Assembly: GCF_935825525.1 (NCBI RefSeq)
Contig: NZ_CAKXZT010000163.1
Location: 404-58,062, forward strand
Direction of reading: 5' to 3'
From: Mesorhizobium escarrei
GTDB taxonomy: Bacteria > Pseudomonadota > Alphaproteobacteria > Rhizobiales > Rhizobiaceae
DNA: 57,659 bases
Shown here: one piece after another, positions 8,821 through 17,217 of the stretch
How positions within the stretch are numbered: the first letter of the stretch is position 1
Layout of the letters: every line of letters begins with the position of its first letter
Position numbers and translations under genes: made by a program
Notes under the pieces: model-generated
Told to the model about the DNA's origin: nothing
The model's input: the letters and a program-made list of their open reading frames with translations, nothing else
Database searches by the model: none

Positions 8821-8860
8821 CCTTCGCTCCGACTAGGGCAGGACATCGTTGTACCGCAAA

Positions 8861-10414
8861 ATGGGGCGAAAGGATCATTGGCCTGCCAAGCCCGGCGAAA
8901 CATTTTGCCACCGCGGCAGTTATACTGCTCCGCGGACGAAATTCGAGCATGCCTTGAACGACATTAGATTGGCGATACCGCTGGTCGGCGAAGTGGAAGA
9001 CTCCGCGCCGAGATCGGCTGCGGGCCTGCCTTGGATCAAGGTAGCCGGTTCCTATTTCGTCACCGAGGGCGGCGAGGCATGGACGCCGATCGGGCAGAAT
9101 GATGCGGTAAGCTGGCCCGAACTCAATGCCCTGTTCCGGCGCGCCGATATGGCCGGCGTGGAAGATCATCTCCGTTGGCTGAAGGAAAGCGGCGTCACCT
9201 GCCTCAGGCTGATGCTGGAATATGCCCAGGTTCGCCACCGCTACTTCGAGAAGCCGCAGGGCCGCTTCGTGCCGGCCATGGTGCAACTGTGGGACGACCT
9301 CTTCTATCTTTGCGAAAAACAAGGCTTAAGAATCCTGCTCACCCCCTTTGATACGTTCTGGCAGTGGCTCCACTGGCGCCACCACCCCTACAACCGCAAT
9401 AACGGAGGCGTGCTGGACCACCCCTCGCGATTCCTGGTCTGCACCGATACACGCCGCGCGATAAAGGCGAGGTTGGAATTCGTGATTCGCAGATGGAGCG
9501 GCAGCGGAGCCTTCTTCGCATGGGACCTCTGGAACGAGATCCATCCCGAGCAGGCTCAGGGCAGCGCGGACGGCTTCGGCGCCTTCATCCATGATCTCAG
9601 CGATTTTGTGCGCCGCTTGGAAACGTCACTTTACGGCCGCTCTCACCCGCAGACGGTTTCGCTGTTTGGACCTGAGCTTCGCTGGCGGCCCCACATGCCG
9701 CTGCCCGCGCCGATCTTCCGCCACCCAGACCTCGATTTCGCCTCCCTCCATCTCTATGAGGAGGGCACAATTGACGACCCCAGTGACACGGTGGCGCCGG
9801 CGCTCGGCATGGCGCGGATCGTCGGAGAGGCGCTTGGTGAAATTCTTGACGGCCGCCCTTTTCTCGATTCCGAGCACGGCCCGATCCACTCGTTCAAGGA
9901 CAAGAAGATCACGCTCCCCGAACCTTTCGACGATGAATACTTCCGCCATTTGCAATGGGCTCACCTGGCGGCGGGGGGTGCCGGTGGCGGCATGCGGTGG
10001 CCAAACCGCACCCCGCACGTGCTCACCCCCGGCATGCGGCGGGCGCAGCGTTCGCTGGCCGACTTCCTGCCCCTGATCGACTGGGCTTCGTTCCGGCGTG
10101 TCCATCTCGGCGACAAGATGCGGGTTTCCGGTCCCGACATCGCGCCGGTCGCCTGCGGCGACGATTCCCAGGCAGTGGTCTGGCTGGTTCGCAGCGACAC
10201 GATCGGGCGAAACGGCATGCTGCGTGCTGGCACTGCGCCCATTCCTGCCGTCTTGGAACTGCCCGGGTTGGCTCGCGGCACCTATCGCGTCATCGCCTGG
10301 GACACCGCGGCCGGCAAGCAAACGGCGGAATGGCAAGCGAATTCGGACGGCTGGCTGAAGCTTGATGTGCCGCCGTTCTCCGCCGATGTCGCGCTTGCCA
10401 TCCGCGGGGTCTGA
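8861..10414 (+). CDS. GH5-like cellulase/mannanase-family glycoside hydrolase
   Basis: A protein of about 517 residues. Residues 50-370 form a GH-A TIM barrel: VTCLRLMLEYAQ, LRILLTPFDTFWQW, FAWDLWNEIHPEQ with the acid/base E in NE, and FLDSEHGPIH with the nucleophile E. A C-terminal beta-rich domain follows (YRVIAWDTAAGKQT), like the accessory domain of several GH5/GH39-type enzymes. It would hydrolyse a beta-linked glycan or glycoside. No signal peptide is seen, so a cytoplasmic role is likely. The start is uncertain: ATG at 8861 and TTG at 8849 both lack a good ribosome binding site, and conserved sequence begins only around LPWIKVAGSYF. It stands alone behind a DUF982 remnant. Confidence 0.75.
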   Translation: MGRKDHWPAKPGETFCHRGSYTAPRTKFEHALNDIRLAIPLVGEVEDSAPRSAAGLPWIKVAGSYFVTEGGEAWTPIGQNDAVSWPELNALFRRADMAGVEDHLRWLKESGVTCLRLMLEYAQVRHRYFEKPQGRFVPAMVQLWDDLFYLCEKQGLRILLTPFDTFWQWLHWRHHPYNRNNGGVLDHPSRFLVCTDTRRAIKARLEFVIRRWSGSGAFFAWDLWNEIHPEQAQGSADGFGAFIHDLSDFVRRLETSLYGRSHPQTVSLFGPELRWRPHMPLPAPIFRHPDLDFASLHLYEEGTIDDPSDTVAPALGMARIVGEALGEILDGRPFLDSEHGPIHSFKDKKITLPEPFDDEYFRHLQWAHLAAGGAGGGMRWPNRTPHVLTPGMRRAQRSLADFLPLIDWASFRRVHLGDKMRVSGPDIAPVACGDDSQAVVWLVRSDTIGRNGMLRAGTAPIPAVLELPGLARGTYRVIAWDTAAGKQTAEWQANSDGWLKLDVPPFSADVALAIRGV

Positions 10415-10565
10415 GCAGGATGGGGACTGCGCCTGAAGGTATTCATACGCTCGCGATCTGACTTGCCATACCCCATGATGAGCCGTCCTTGCAAACTCGT
10501 CGCCAATGCTGATGTCAGTGATTGCGCCAAGCGAAGTTGCGCGGAGATTCCAAGTGATCTGCGCG

Positions 10566-11615
10566 CTAATTGTCGTGCTCGCCCGAACGCGACTGCTGGT
10601 CGGCGGCATCGGCCGATCCGCCCAGCGTGTCGGCGACCGTGGCACCTCGCGCACCCATCGGCTGATGCGCACCTGTGGTGGTGTCCTTGGCGGTCTGATG
10701 CTCCATCTCGGCATTCAGCTCCGCACCCACAATCAGGACAATCACGGAGATCCAGGTCCACATCATCAAGCCGATGACTGCCCCCAGGGCTCCATACGTC
10801 GCGTTGTATTCGGCGAAGTTTTCAAGATAATAGGAGAATCCTATCGAGACTGCGATCCAGACCACAGCCGCGAGGAAGGCGCCCCATGTCGCCCATTGCC
10901 ACTTTGCCCTTTCGCGGCTGGGGCCGTAGCGATAGATCAGCATAATCCCGAGGCCGACCATGATCAGCATCATCGGCCACCGAAAGATCCGCACAAGGGC
11001 TTCGGTCCAGCCGCCGAGGTTCAGCAGCGCAAGCATGGCCGGCACGATCCCCACCGAGACGATAAACCCAATACCGATGAGGATGGCGCCAAGTGTGAAG
11101 CTCAAGGCCAGGAGATTCAGATGGATAAAGCCGCGCTTTTCACTCTCCTCGTAGGCGATGTTCATGGCTTCGAATAGCGTCTTGATGCCGTTACTGGCGC
11201 TCCACAGTGCGACGGCAAGGCCGAAGATGAAGCCGAAGCTGAGCGCGCCAGTCTTCTGAGCGGCCAAGGACGCAAGCTGAGATCTGATAATATCCAGACC
11301 GCCCGAAGGCAGTATGCCGCCAAGGAACGCAATGTGCTCAGCGATGGTCTGAGGATCGGCGACGAAACCGTAGATGGACACGAACGCGGCAAGCGCTGGA
11401 AAGAGGGCAAGGAGCAGATAGAATGCGGCCCCGGCCGCAATCAGCATAACACGGTCCTCGGTTACCTCAGCAAAGAGGCGCCACAGCACGTCCTTCCAGC
11501 CGCGGCTGGGAATCTCTGACGGCCATTCGGCATCGCGCCCGCGGCCCTCCCGTCCGGCCCGCCGCTCAAGTTGCACTTGAACTTCGTAAGCGTCGTCGGT
11601 TGTTTTCTTCGACAT
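10566..11615 (-). CDS. YihY/BrkB family inner-membrane protein
   Basis: A 349-residue integral membrane protein. After a 40-residue charged N-terminus, GWKDVLWRLFAEVTEDRVMLIAAGAAFYLLLALFPALAAF is the hallmark first segment of the YihY/BrkB (formerly RNase BN) family. About five more membrane segments follow, ending with YGALGAVIGLMMWTWISVIVLIVGAELNAE, the conserved C-terminal motif. Length is slightly above the usual 280-320 because of a polar tail. The family has a transporter-like fold with no firmly known substrate. It is a single gene, with 305 gene-free bases before the neighbouring operon. Confidence 0.9.
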   Translation of the reverse strand: MSKKTTDDAYEVQVQLERRAGREGRGRDAEWPSEIPSRGWKDVLWRLFAEVTEDRVMLIAAGAAFYLLLALFPALAAFVSIYGFVADPQTIAEHIAFLGGILPSGGLDIIRSQLASLAAQKTGALSFGFIFGLAVALWSASNGIKTLFEAMNIAYEESEKRGFIHLNLLALSFTLGAILIGIGFIVSVGIVPAMLALLNLGGWTEALVRIFRWPMMLIMVGLGIMLIYRYGPSRERAKWQWATWGAFLAAVVWIAVSIGFSYYLENFAEYNATYGALGAVIGLMMWTWISVIVLIVGAELNAEMEHQTAKDTTTGAHQPMGARGATVADTLGGSADAADQQSRSGEHDN

Positions 11616-11920
11616 GGCTGCCGGCCCGGAGCATCTTCTTCGCGGGGCAAACGTGTAATAGCGCCAAAGGATGCAGGTGCAGACCTGCGCTCACAAATAA
11701 ACATCCGCCGGCTGCAGAAACACTGCGCCATTCCCATGCGACGAGGCCGAGGAGAAACACGATGGGTTACTCTCGATTTGGAGTCGTTATCGAGGACGCG
11801 CTTGTGCTTGCCGAGCGGACTGAGATCTGACGTTAGGGGCGGTCGTTCGGCAGTGCTGAATGACCGCTTCCAGCCGGAGCAGTTCTCTATCCGCCGACTT
11901 CATAGACCAGAGCGAGCATC
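11616..11920. other. intergenic stretch, no gene recognised
   Basis: About 305 bases between the BrkB-family gene and the SDR gene. A 22-codon frame at 11762-11830 with GGAG upstream is the only candidate and is too short to support. No clear terminator or promoter. Confidence 0.4.
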
Positions 11921-12709
11921 TCAATCGGCGGTCCAGCCGCCATCGACAACCAGCGCGGTCCCGGTGACCAGGGCCGACGCATCGGAAGCAAGGTACACCA
12001 CCGCTCCCATGAGATCCTCGACCCGTCCGAGGCGGCCGAGCTTGATCTTGGACAGCACGTCCCGCGAGAATGCCGGATCCTCAAGATAGGGCCGCGTCAT
12101 CGGCGTCTCGACGAAAGTGGGGGCAATGGTGTTGACCCGGATGCCATTCGCCGCGAGTTCCACCGCCATGGCTTTGGTAAGCCCCTCCAGCGCGTGCTTT
12201 GAAGCGCAGTAGAGGGTGCGGTTAGGCGCTCCAACAAGACCCATCTGCGAGGAAATGTTGATAATCGAACCGCCGCGACCGTCTGCGATCATGCCGCCGA
12301 CGACTGCCTGGCTGACGAAATAGGCAGCACGGACGTTGAGGTCGAAAATCGCCGCAAAATCCGCCTGTGTCGCCTCAATCATCGGCTTTGGCCGATTGGT
12401 GCCGGCATTGTTGACCAGAATGTCAAAGGGAGCCATTGAGCCCAGTGCGGCGCGGACCTGATTGAGGTCGGTCACGTCGATAAGGGCCGCTTTGGCGTAG
12501 CCGCCACGCGCTTCGATCGCAGCAGCGACCGCTTCCACGTCGGTGGCCGTGCGCGCGATCAGATGCACCTGCGCACCCGCGTCGGCAAGCGCGGCTGCTA
12601 TCGCCACGCCCAGTCCACGGCCGGCTCCAGTCACCAGGGCGCGGCGGCCGTCAAGGCGAAAGGATGGCGTCACCGGCAATGCGAGGCCAGGATCTTGCAC
12701 TGCGCTCAC
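11921..12709 (-). CDS. SDR-family oxidoreductase (classical type)
   Basis: A 262-residue NAD(P)-dependent short-chain dehydrogenase: ALVTGAGRGLG cofactor motif near residue 25, NNAG, the catalytic S in INISSQMG and YCASK, and the C-terminal VVDGGW typical of 3-oxoacyl-ACP-reductase-like sugar alcohol dehydrogenases. The start is the GTG at 12709, whose GTGA overlaps the stop codon of the upstream HisD-like gene; this tight coupling decides the start. It is the last gene of an IolE-like, HisD-like, SDR operon and likely oxidises a secondary alcohol of a polyol or cyclitol intermediate. Confidence 0.88.
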   Translation of the reverse strand: MSAVQDPGLALPVTPSFRLDGRRALVTGAGRGLGVAIAAALADAGAQVHLIARTATDVEAVAAAIEARGGYAKAALIDVTDLNQVRAALGSMAPFDILVNNAGTNRPKPMIEATQADFAAIFDLNVRAAYFVSQAVVGGMIADGRGGSIINISSQMGLVGAPNRTLYCASKHALEGLTKAMAVELAANGIRVNTIAPTFVETPMTRPYLEDPAFSRDVLSKIKLGRLGRVEDLMGAVVYLASDASALVTGTALVVDGGWTAD

Positions 12710-14013
12710 TCGGCCGCCTCGGCGTAAGGCACGTTCCTTCCGCCATAGCGTCGCACGCGGATATTGGCCTGCTCGGCATGACCGAGGAAGCCTTCCAGCA
12801 CGCAAAGGCGGGAGCAATATTCGCCAATCATGGCTGAAGCCTTATCGGTGAGGATACGCTGGTAGGTGCAGGTCTTCATGAACTTGCCAACCCACAAGCC
12901 GCCTGTGAACCGGGCGTTGCCGAGCGTCGGCAAAGTGTGGTTGGTGCCGATGACCTTGTCGCCGTAGGCGACGTTGGTGCGCGGTCCTAGGAAGAGCGCA
13001 CCGAAGTTGGTCATCCTGGCCAGGAAGTAATCGGGATCGCGGGTCATCACCTGGACATGCTCGGAAGCAATGCGATCGGCCTCCGCCAGCATCTCCTCAT
13101 CGGTGTCGCAGACGATGACCTGGCCGTAATCGATCCAGGCCTGGCGGGCGATCGTCGCGGTTGGGAGGATTTCGAGGAGCCGCTCTACCTCTATGATGGT
13201 GTCTCGGGCCAGCCGTTCGGAATTGGTCAAAAGGATCGCCGGCGAATCGGGGCCGTGTTCGGCTTGACCCAGAAGGTCCGTGGCGCAGAGCTCGGCATCG
13301 ACCGTTTCGTCGGCGATAACCAGGGTTTCGGTCGGCCCGGCCAGCAAGTCGATGCCGACACGCCCGAACAACTGACGTTTGGCCTCGGCCACATAAGCGT
13401 TGCCCGGCCCAACGAGGAAGTCGACCGGAGCGATCGTGGAAGTGCCGATCGCCATCGCAGCGATCGCCTGGATGCCGCCAAGAACGTAGATCTCGTCGGC
13501 ACCAGCCAGCGCCATCGCCGCGATCACCGCCGGCGCCGGCTTGCCGTGGAAGGGTGGCGTCATCGCAATGACGCGTTTCACGCCGGCGACCTTCGCGGTG
13601 ACGACGCTCATATGCGCGGACGCCACCAACGGATACTTGCCACCCGGCACATAGCAGCCGACGGAATTCATCGGAATATTCTTGTGCCCAAGCACCACGC
13701 CAGGCAGCGTTTCCACCTCGACGTCCTGAAGTGCATCCCTTTGAATCTCCGCAAATCGCCGGATCTGCGCCTGAGCGAACCGGATATCTTCCAGATCCCG
13801 GGGCGCCACAGCGGATATGCATTCATCGATCTCAGCTTGCGACAGGCGGAAACTGTCGGGCGTCCATTTGTCGAATGTTTCTGAATAGTGGCGCACGGCT
13901 TCGTCGCCGCGCTGCTCAACTGCAGTCAACACAGATTCCACCGCCGTCTTGACGGAGGTATGGTCGTTGGCCTTCTGGACCGATGAACGGCCTTCTTTCA
14001 GGACACGGATCAT
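12706..14013 (-). CDS. HisD-like (histidinol dehydrogenase family) catabolic dehydrogenase
   Basis: A 435-residue histidinol dehydrogenase-fold NAD-dependent alcohol dehydrogenase. VGCYVPGGKYPLVASAHM, VDFLVGPGNAYVAEAKRQLFG and GPTETLVIAD are family motifs; DLLGQAEHGPDS carries the Q/H zinc ligands. It is linked to catabolic genes and no histidine biosynthesis genes are near, so I place it with the catabolic branch (which includes sulfopropanediol dehydrogenase HpsN), not with biosynthetic HisD. Such enzymes oxidise a primary alcohol to the acid in two steps. GAGGTG lies before the ATG at 14013. The stop overlaps the start of the following SDR, and the upstream IolE-like gene ends 13 bases before. 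Confidence 0.88.
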   Translation of the reverse strand: MIRVLKEGRSSVQKANDHTSVKTAVESVLTAVEQRGDEAVRHYSETFDKWTPDSFRLSQAEIDECISAVAPRDLEDIRFAQAQIRRFAEIQRDALQDVEVETLPGVVLGHKNIPMNSVGCYVPGGKYPLVASAHMSVVTAKVAGVKRVIAMTPPFHGKPAPAVIAAMALAGADEIYVLGGIQAIAAMAIGTSTIAPVDFLVGPGNAYVAEAKRQLFGRVGIDLLAGPTETLVIADETVDAELCATDLLGQAEHGPDSPAILLTNSERLARDTIIEVERLLEILPTATIARQAWIDYGQVIVCDTDEEMLAEADRIASEHVQVMTRDPDYFLARMTNFGALFLGPRTNVAYGDKVIGTNHTLPTLGNARFTGGLWVGKFMKTCTYQRILTDKASAMIGEYCSRLCVLEGFLGHAEQANIRVRRYGGRNVPYAEAAE

Positions 14014-14026
14014 TGCAGCACCTCGC

Positions 14027-14914
14027 TTAGAAGCCGACCGAGCGGAGATAGGCGAGACTGGCCCGCGCATCCTCCGCCGGATTGAGTGAAATCGTCGGAT
14101 CAATGTCCTGTTCGACTGTAGCGGCCCCGTCATAGCCGGTATCCCGCAAAGCCTTCGCCAATTCGACCCAGTCGACAACGCCCTTGCCCAGCGGGCAAAA
14201 AACCTTCTGCTCGATAGCAGCGAGAAACGGTATGCGGTCTGCTAGTACGCGCTTATGGACGACGGGATCGATATCCTTGAAGTGGAAGTAGCGCACGCGA
14301 CGCTGATGCCGTCGGTAGAAAGCGACGGGATCGATGCCGGCATAGGCCATGTGGCCCGTATCTATGCAGATGCCGACCCGGCTAGGGTCCAGCCTGTCCA
14401 GGACGGTCTCGAATTCGTCCTCGAATTCGATGTAGCAGCCGGCATGCTGGTGAATGACAGGCATAACGCCATGGGCGAGCGCCAGGTCAGCAATCCGGTC
14501 GATCAACCCGACAAGATGGTTGAGCCGCTGCGCATCGATCGGCTCTGCTAGGTCACGCCGCCCTGCTGTGTTCATCCGTTCCGGTGAGATATGGTCGATC
14601 GTGACAAGGTACTTTCCGCCGGCAGCAGCAAGCAGGCGCACGGTGCGGTCCGCAACATCGAGCACGGATTCAGCCTTCTCCGGACTGTGGAGATCCTGGA
14701 AGACGAACCCGGCAATGACTGTGAGGTTGCGACGTTCGAACTCGGGGCTCAGAACCGCAGGATCCGTCGGATAGTACCCGTAAGGCCCCAGCTCGGTGTA
14801 GCCGTAACCGGCAGCGCTGATCTCATCCATCACATGCGGCCATGCCGGGTTTTCGGGATCGTCGGCGTAGTCGACCCCCCAGGAAACGGGCGCGTTGGAA
14901 AGCTTGACGAGCAT
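14027..14914 (-). CDS. IolE/MocC-like TIM-barrel protein (inosose dehydratase or sugar isomerase/epimerase family)
   Basis: A 295-residue xylose-isomerase-like TIM barrel. The N-terminal KLSNAPVSWGVDY and GYTELGPYGYYP are typical of the inosose dehydratase/MocC subgroup; metal-binding patterns include PVIHQHAGCYIE, ICIDTGHMAYAG, RYFHFKDI and a late AATVEQDID. IolE dehydrates 2-keto-myo-inositol; other members epimerise keto-sugars. It is the first gene of a minus-strand operon with HisD-like and SDR genes. AGGGGAT precedes the ATG at 14914. The promoter region is shared with the divergent ABC operon and contains two operator copies. Dehydratase is the better guess because iolG-like and iolD genes share the same operator motif; epimerase is possible. 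Confidence 0.82.
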   Translation of the reverse strand: MLVKLSNAPVSWGVDYADDPENPAWPHVMDEISAAGYGYTELGPYGYYPTDPAVLSPEFERRNLTVIAGFVFQDLHSPEKAESVLDVADRTVRLLAAAGGKYLVTIDHISPERMNTAGRRDLAEPIDAQRLNHLVGLIDRIADLALAHGVMPVIHQHAGCYIEFEDEFETVLDRLDPSRVGICIDTGHMAYAGIDPVAFYRRHQRRVRYFHFKDIDPVVHKRVLADRIPFLAAIEQKVFCPLGKGVVDWVELAKALRDTGYDGAATVEQDIDPTISLNPAEDARASLAYLRSVGF

Positions 14915-14986
14915 CTGGATATCCCCTGGCTGAGTATTTGCATTGCCATCCGTTTCGCGGCAGCGGCGGATCAGCATAATCACATG

Positions 14987-15002
14987 TTGCATAGCAATGC
15001 AA
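14987..15002. promoter_or_regulatory. operator copy 1 of the island motif
   Basis: TTGCATAGCAATGCAA, one mismatch from the palindrome TTGCATAGCTATGCAA. It lies in the divergent promoter region of the IolE-like operon and the ABC-importer operon. On the minus strand TTGCAT inside this site is 18 bases from TATGCT (14973-14978), a plausible promoter, so binding would block it. Probable LacI-family site; the LacI gene is at 27830. Confidence 0.7.
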
Positions 15003-15009
15003 TATTTGG

Positions 15010-15025
15010 TTGCATTGCTATGCAA
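15010..15025. promoter_or_regulatory. operator copy 2 of the island motif
   Basis: TTGCATTGCTATGCAA, one mismatch from the palindrome. It is the exact reverse complement of copy 1, with 7 bases between the two and centres 23 bp apart, about two helical turns. It lies 62 bases upstream of the substrate-binding protein start. The pair suits cooperative binding of two dimers on one DNA face. Confidence 0.7.
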
Positions 15026-15087
15026 ATTGGCGTTTGGTAATGACAGCCCGTTCATGGCGGGTGGTTTTCATAACTAGGGAGGAAGCC

Positions 15088-16158
15088 ATGCTAAAGTGTT
15101 TCAGGAGAAAGCTTGCCGTCGGACTTGGGGTTCTGTCGCTCGCGACAACGCCCTCGTTGGCCGGCGATCTCGCCAACGTCTATGTTGGCGTCGGCAGCGC
15201 GTCCAGCGAGTACTGGGCGGCGTTTATAGAGGGAGCAAAGGCAGTTGCAGGATCGAAGGGCAAGGATGTCAATGTCATTGTCAGCGATTTCAACGGGCAG
15301 AAACTGCTCGAGCAGTTCGGGGCGGTGTTCGCGACCGGCTGCGAAGGCTGCGCCATTGCCGTCGACCCCGCGTCCAACGCCTTTACCAAGGCAATTATAG
15401 AGCGTGCCGGTGATGCCGGTGCCAAGATTGTCAATCTGTGGAACCGGCCCGACGAGATTCACCCCTGGGATACGGCACCTGATGCCTGGGTTGCCAACAT
15501 ATCGTTTGATGGCGTGGATTCCGGTTACCGCAACGGCATGGAACTGTGCAAGGCGCTCAAGGGGAAGGGCAACATCGTTGCCCTTCAGGGCATACCGGAC
15601 AATCCGCCGGCCAAGCAGCGGCTCGCGGGGCTGGAAAAGGCGGTTGCCGAATGCCCGGGGCTGAAGCTCCTCGATGTCCAGGTCGGAAACTGGGATCAGA
15701 CCCAGGGCCAGAGCATCACGCGAGCCTGGCTTACCAAATACGGCAGCGACCTCAACGGGATATTCTCTGCCAATGACGGCATGGCTCTCGGCGCAGTAGC
15801 GGCGCTACGGGAACAGGGCCTTGCCGGCAAGGTTCCCGTCACAGGTTCCGACGGATCAAGCGATGTCATGCAGCTTATCAAGTCAGGTGAGATGCTCTCG
15901 ACGATGTACATAGATGGCTATGTCCAAGGCGCAACGGCCACAGCACTGGCCGTTGGCGTCATCACCGGCGACATCGACCTTGCGAAGCTGGGCAAGGAGC
16001 AGCGTGACTTCTACCTGTCGCAGACCCTGGTCAACAAGGACAATGTCGACGCGATCCTCACCAAGAAGAACGATCCGGCTGCCTTCAGCTATGACAAGGT
16101 GAAGGCCAATTTCTGGGCCGCCTCGGTCGGCCAGATCCCCGCCGGTGCCAACAAGTAA
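15088..16158 (+). CDS. sugar/cyclitol ABC transporter periplasmic substrate-binding protein
   Basis: A 356-residue type I periplasmic-binding protein. A signal peptide spans about residues 1-25 (charged start, hydrophobic core, SLA before the GDLAN cleavage region). The mature part shows the repeated alpha/beta pattern of RbsB-type proteins, with GMALGAVAALREQGL and PVTGSDGSSDVM in the second lobe. Excellent ribosome binding site (AGGGAGG) before the ATG at 15088. It is the first gene of an importer operon (binding protein, permease, ATPase, permease, iolG-like), so the ligand is probably the cyclitol that the dehydrogenase oxidises. Regulated by the paired operators just upstream. Confidence 0.9.
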   Translation: MLKCFRRKLAVGLGVLSLATTPSLAGDLANVYVGVGSASSEYWAAFIEGAKAVAGSKGKDVNVIVSDFNGQKLLEQFGAVFATGCEGCAIAVDPASNAFTKAIIERAGDAGAKIVNLWNRPDEIHPWDTAPDAWVANISFDGVDSGYRNGMELCKALKGKGNIVALQGIPDNPPAKQRLAGLEKAVAECPGLKLLDVQVGNWDQTQGQSITRAWLTKYGSDLNGIFSANDGMALGAVAALREQGLAGKVPVTGSDGSSDVMQLIKSGEMLSTMYIDGYVQGATATALAVGVITGDIDLAKLGKEQRDFYLSQTLVNKDNVDAILTKKNDPAAFSYDKVKANFWAASVGQIPAGANK

Positions 16159-16176
16159 GCTGGAAACTGGTCGGTC

Positions 16177-17217
16177 ATGACACTTACCCAACATGCGGCC
16201 GGCGGAGCCTCCCCACACACAAGTGCGGGGAGGTCAGCGGATCGGGCAAAGGTTGCAGCAGGGCATCGATTTCCGCTCAAGGAGCTCGGTCCGGTCGCGA
16301 CGCTTGCAGTTCTCGTGCTGGTCTTCTCGCTGACAAACGCGCAGTTTCTGACGGCTGGCAACCTGAAGGTCGTTCTTGAATCGAGTGCGATCCCGGTCGT
16401 CCTCGTCGTGGGCCTTTCCTTCATCCTGGTTCAGGGCTCAATCGATCTGTCGATCGAAGGCGTCATGGCAGGATCGAGCATGCTGGTCTCGCTGCTCATC
16501 GCCAATTCGGTGACAGGTTTCGATCTGGGCTGGTGGGCCATCCTGGCGGGCGCCTGTCTCGGCTCAGCGTTTGGCCTGGTCAATGGCCTTGCCTATACGG
16601 TCCTGCGACTGCCGTCCCTGATCGTCACACTCGCAACCTGGTTTGTCGGGCTGGGCATAGCCACCCTGCTTTTTCCGGGCAGGCAGCCACAAATTCTTGA
16701 TGAACGGCTGACGCGTCTGGCACTGGACAAGAGCCTTGGCGTCTCCGCCCTTGTTTTTCTGGCGCTCGCTGTTGCAGCACTTGGATGGTTTCTGCAGACC
16801 TATACTCAGTTTGGGCGAATGTCCTACGCCATCGGCCGCGACGAGAAGGCCACGAGGCAGTCAGGACAGCATGTCCGCTTTCACAAGATCCTGGCTTTCG
16901 TGCTTATGGGGCTCGTGTCTGGCGTTGGCGGAGTCATGATCTCTGCGCAGCTCGCCGTCGGCAATCCCGCAGCCGGCGAGGGCTTCCTGTTTCCGGCAGT
17001 CAGTGCCGCCGTGATTGGCGGAACGCTGCTCAGTGGCGGCACTGGCGGCGTACTCCAGTCGATCATCGGGGTCTTCATTCTCGAGGTCCTGCGCAACGGC
17101 ATGATCCAGCTTGGCGTCGACCCCTACCTGCGCCATGTGGCCGAGGGCCTCACCATCATCGCAGCTCTTGTTGTGGGCAACTGGAGCCTTCGCGGGCGGC
17201 TGAGGATCGTGAAATGA
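16177..17217 (+). CDS. ribose-type ABC transporter permease (first)
   Basis: A 346-residue inner-membrane permease of the RbsC/BPD_transp_2 family. A 35-residue polar N-terminus precedes about 8-10 membrane segments. Family motifs include FILVQGSIDLSIEGVMAGSS (the conserved IDLS loop), a cytoplasmic loop FGRMSYAIGRDEKATRQSG and AAVIGGTLLSGGTGGVLQS. It would form a heterodimeric channel with the second permease at 18731. The gene starts 18 bases after the binding protein and its TGA overlaps the ATPase start (ATGA). Confidence 0.9.
   Translation: MTLTQHAAGGASPHTSAGRSADRAKVAAGHRFPLKELGPVATLAVLVLVFSLTNAQFLTAGNLKVVLESSAIPVVLVVGLSFILVQGSIDLSIEGVMAGSSMLVSLLIANSVTGFDLGWWAILAGACLGSAFGLVNGLAYTVLRLPSLIVTLATWFVGLGIATLLFPGRQPQILDERLTRLALDKSLGVSALVFLALAVAALGWFLQTYTQFGRMSYAIGRDEKATRQSGQHVRFHKILAFVLMGLVSGVGGVMISAQLAVGNPAAGEGFLFPAVSAAVIGGTLLSGGTGGVLQSIIGVFILEVLRNGMIQLGVDPYLRHVAEGLTIIAALVVGNWSLRGRLRIVK

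Noticed and set aside
9626..10714. Long frame antisense to the GH5-like gene
   Set aside because: A shadow of high-GC coding sequence; the plus strand has catalytic motifs and consistent family structure.
11762..11830. 22-codon plus-strand frame with GGAG upstream
   Set aside because: Too short and without any family resemblance to support as a gene.
12706..14013. Annotation as the biosynthetic hisD
   Set aside because: No histidine genes nearby, and it is coupled to catabolic genes under the cyclitol operator.
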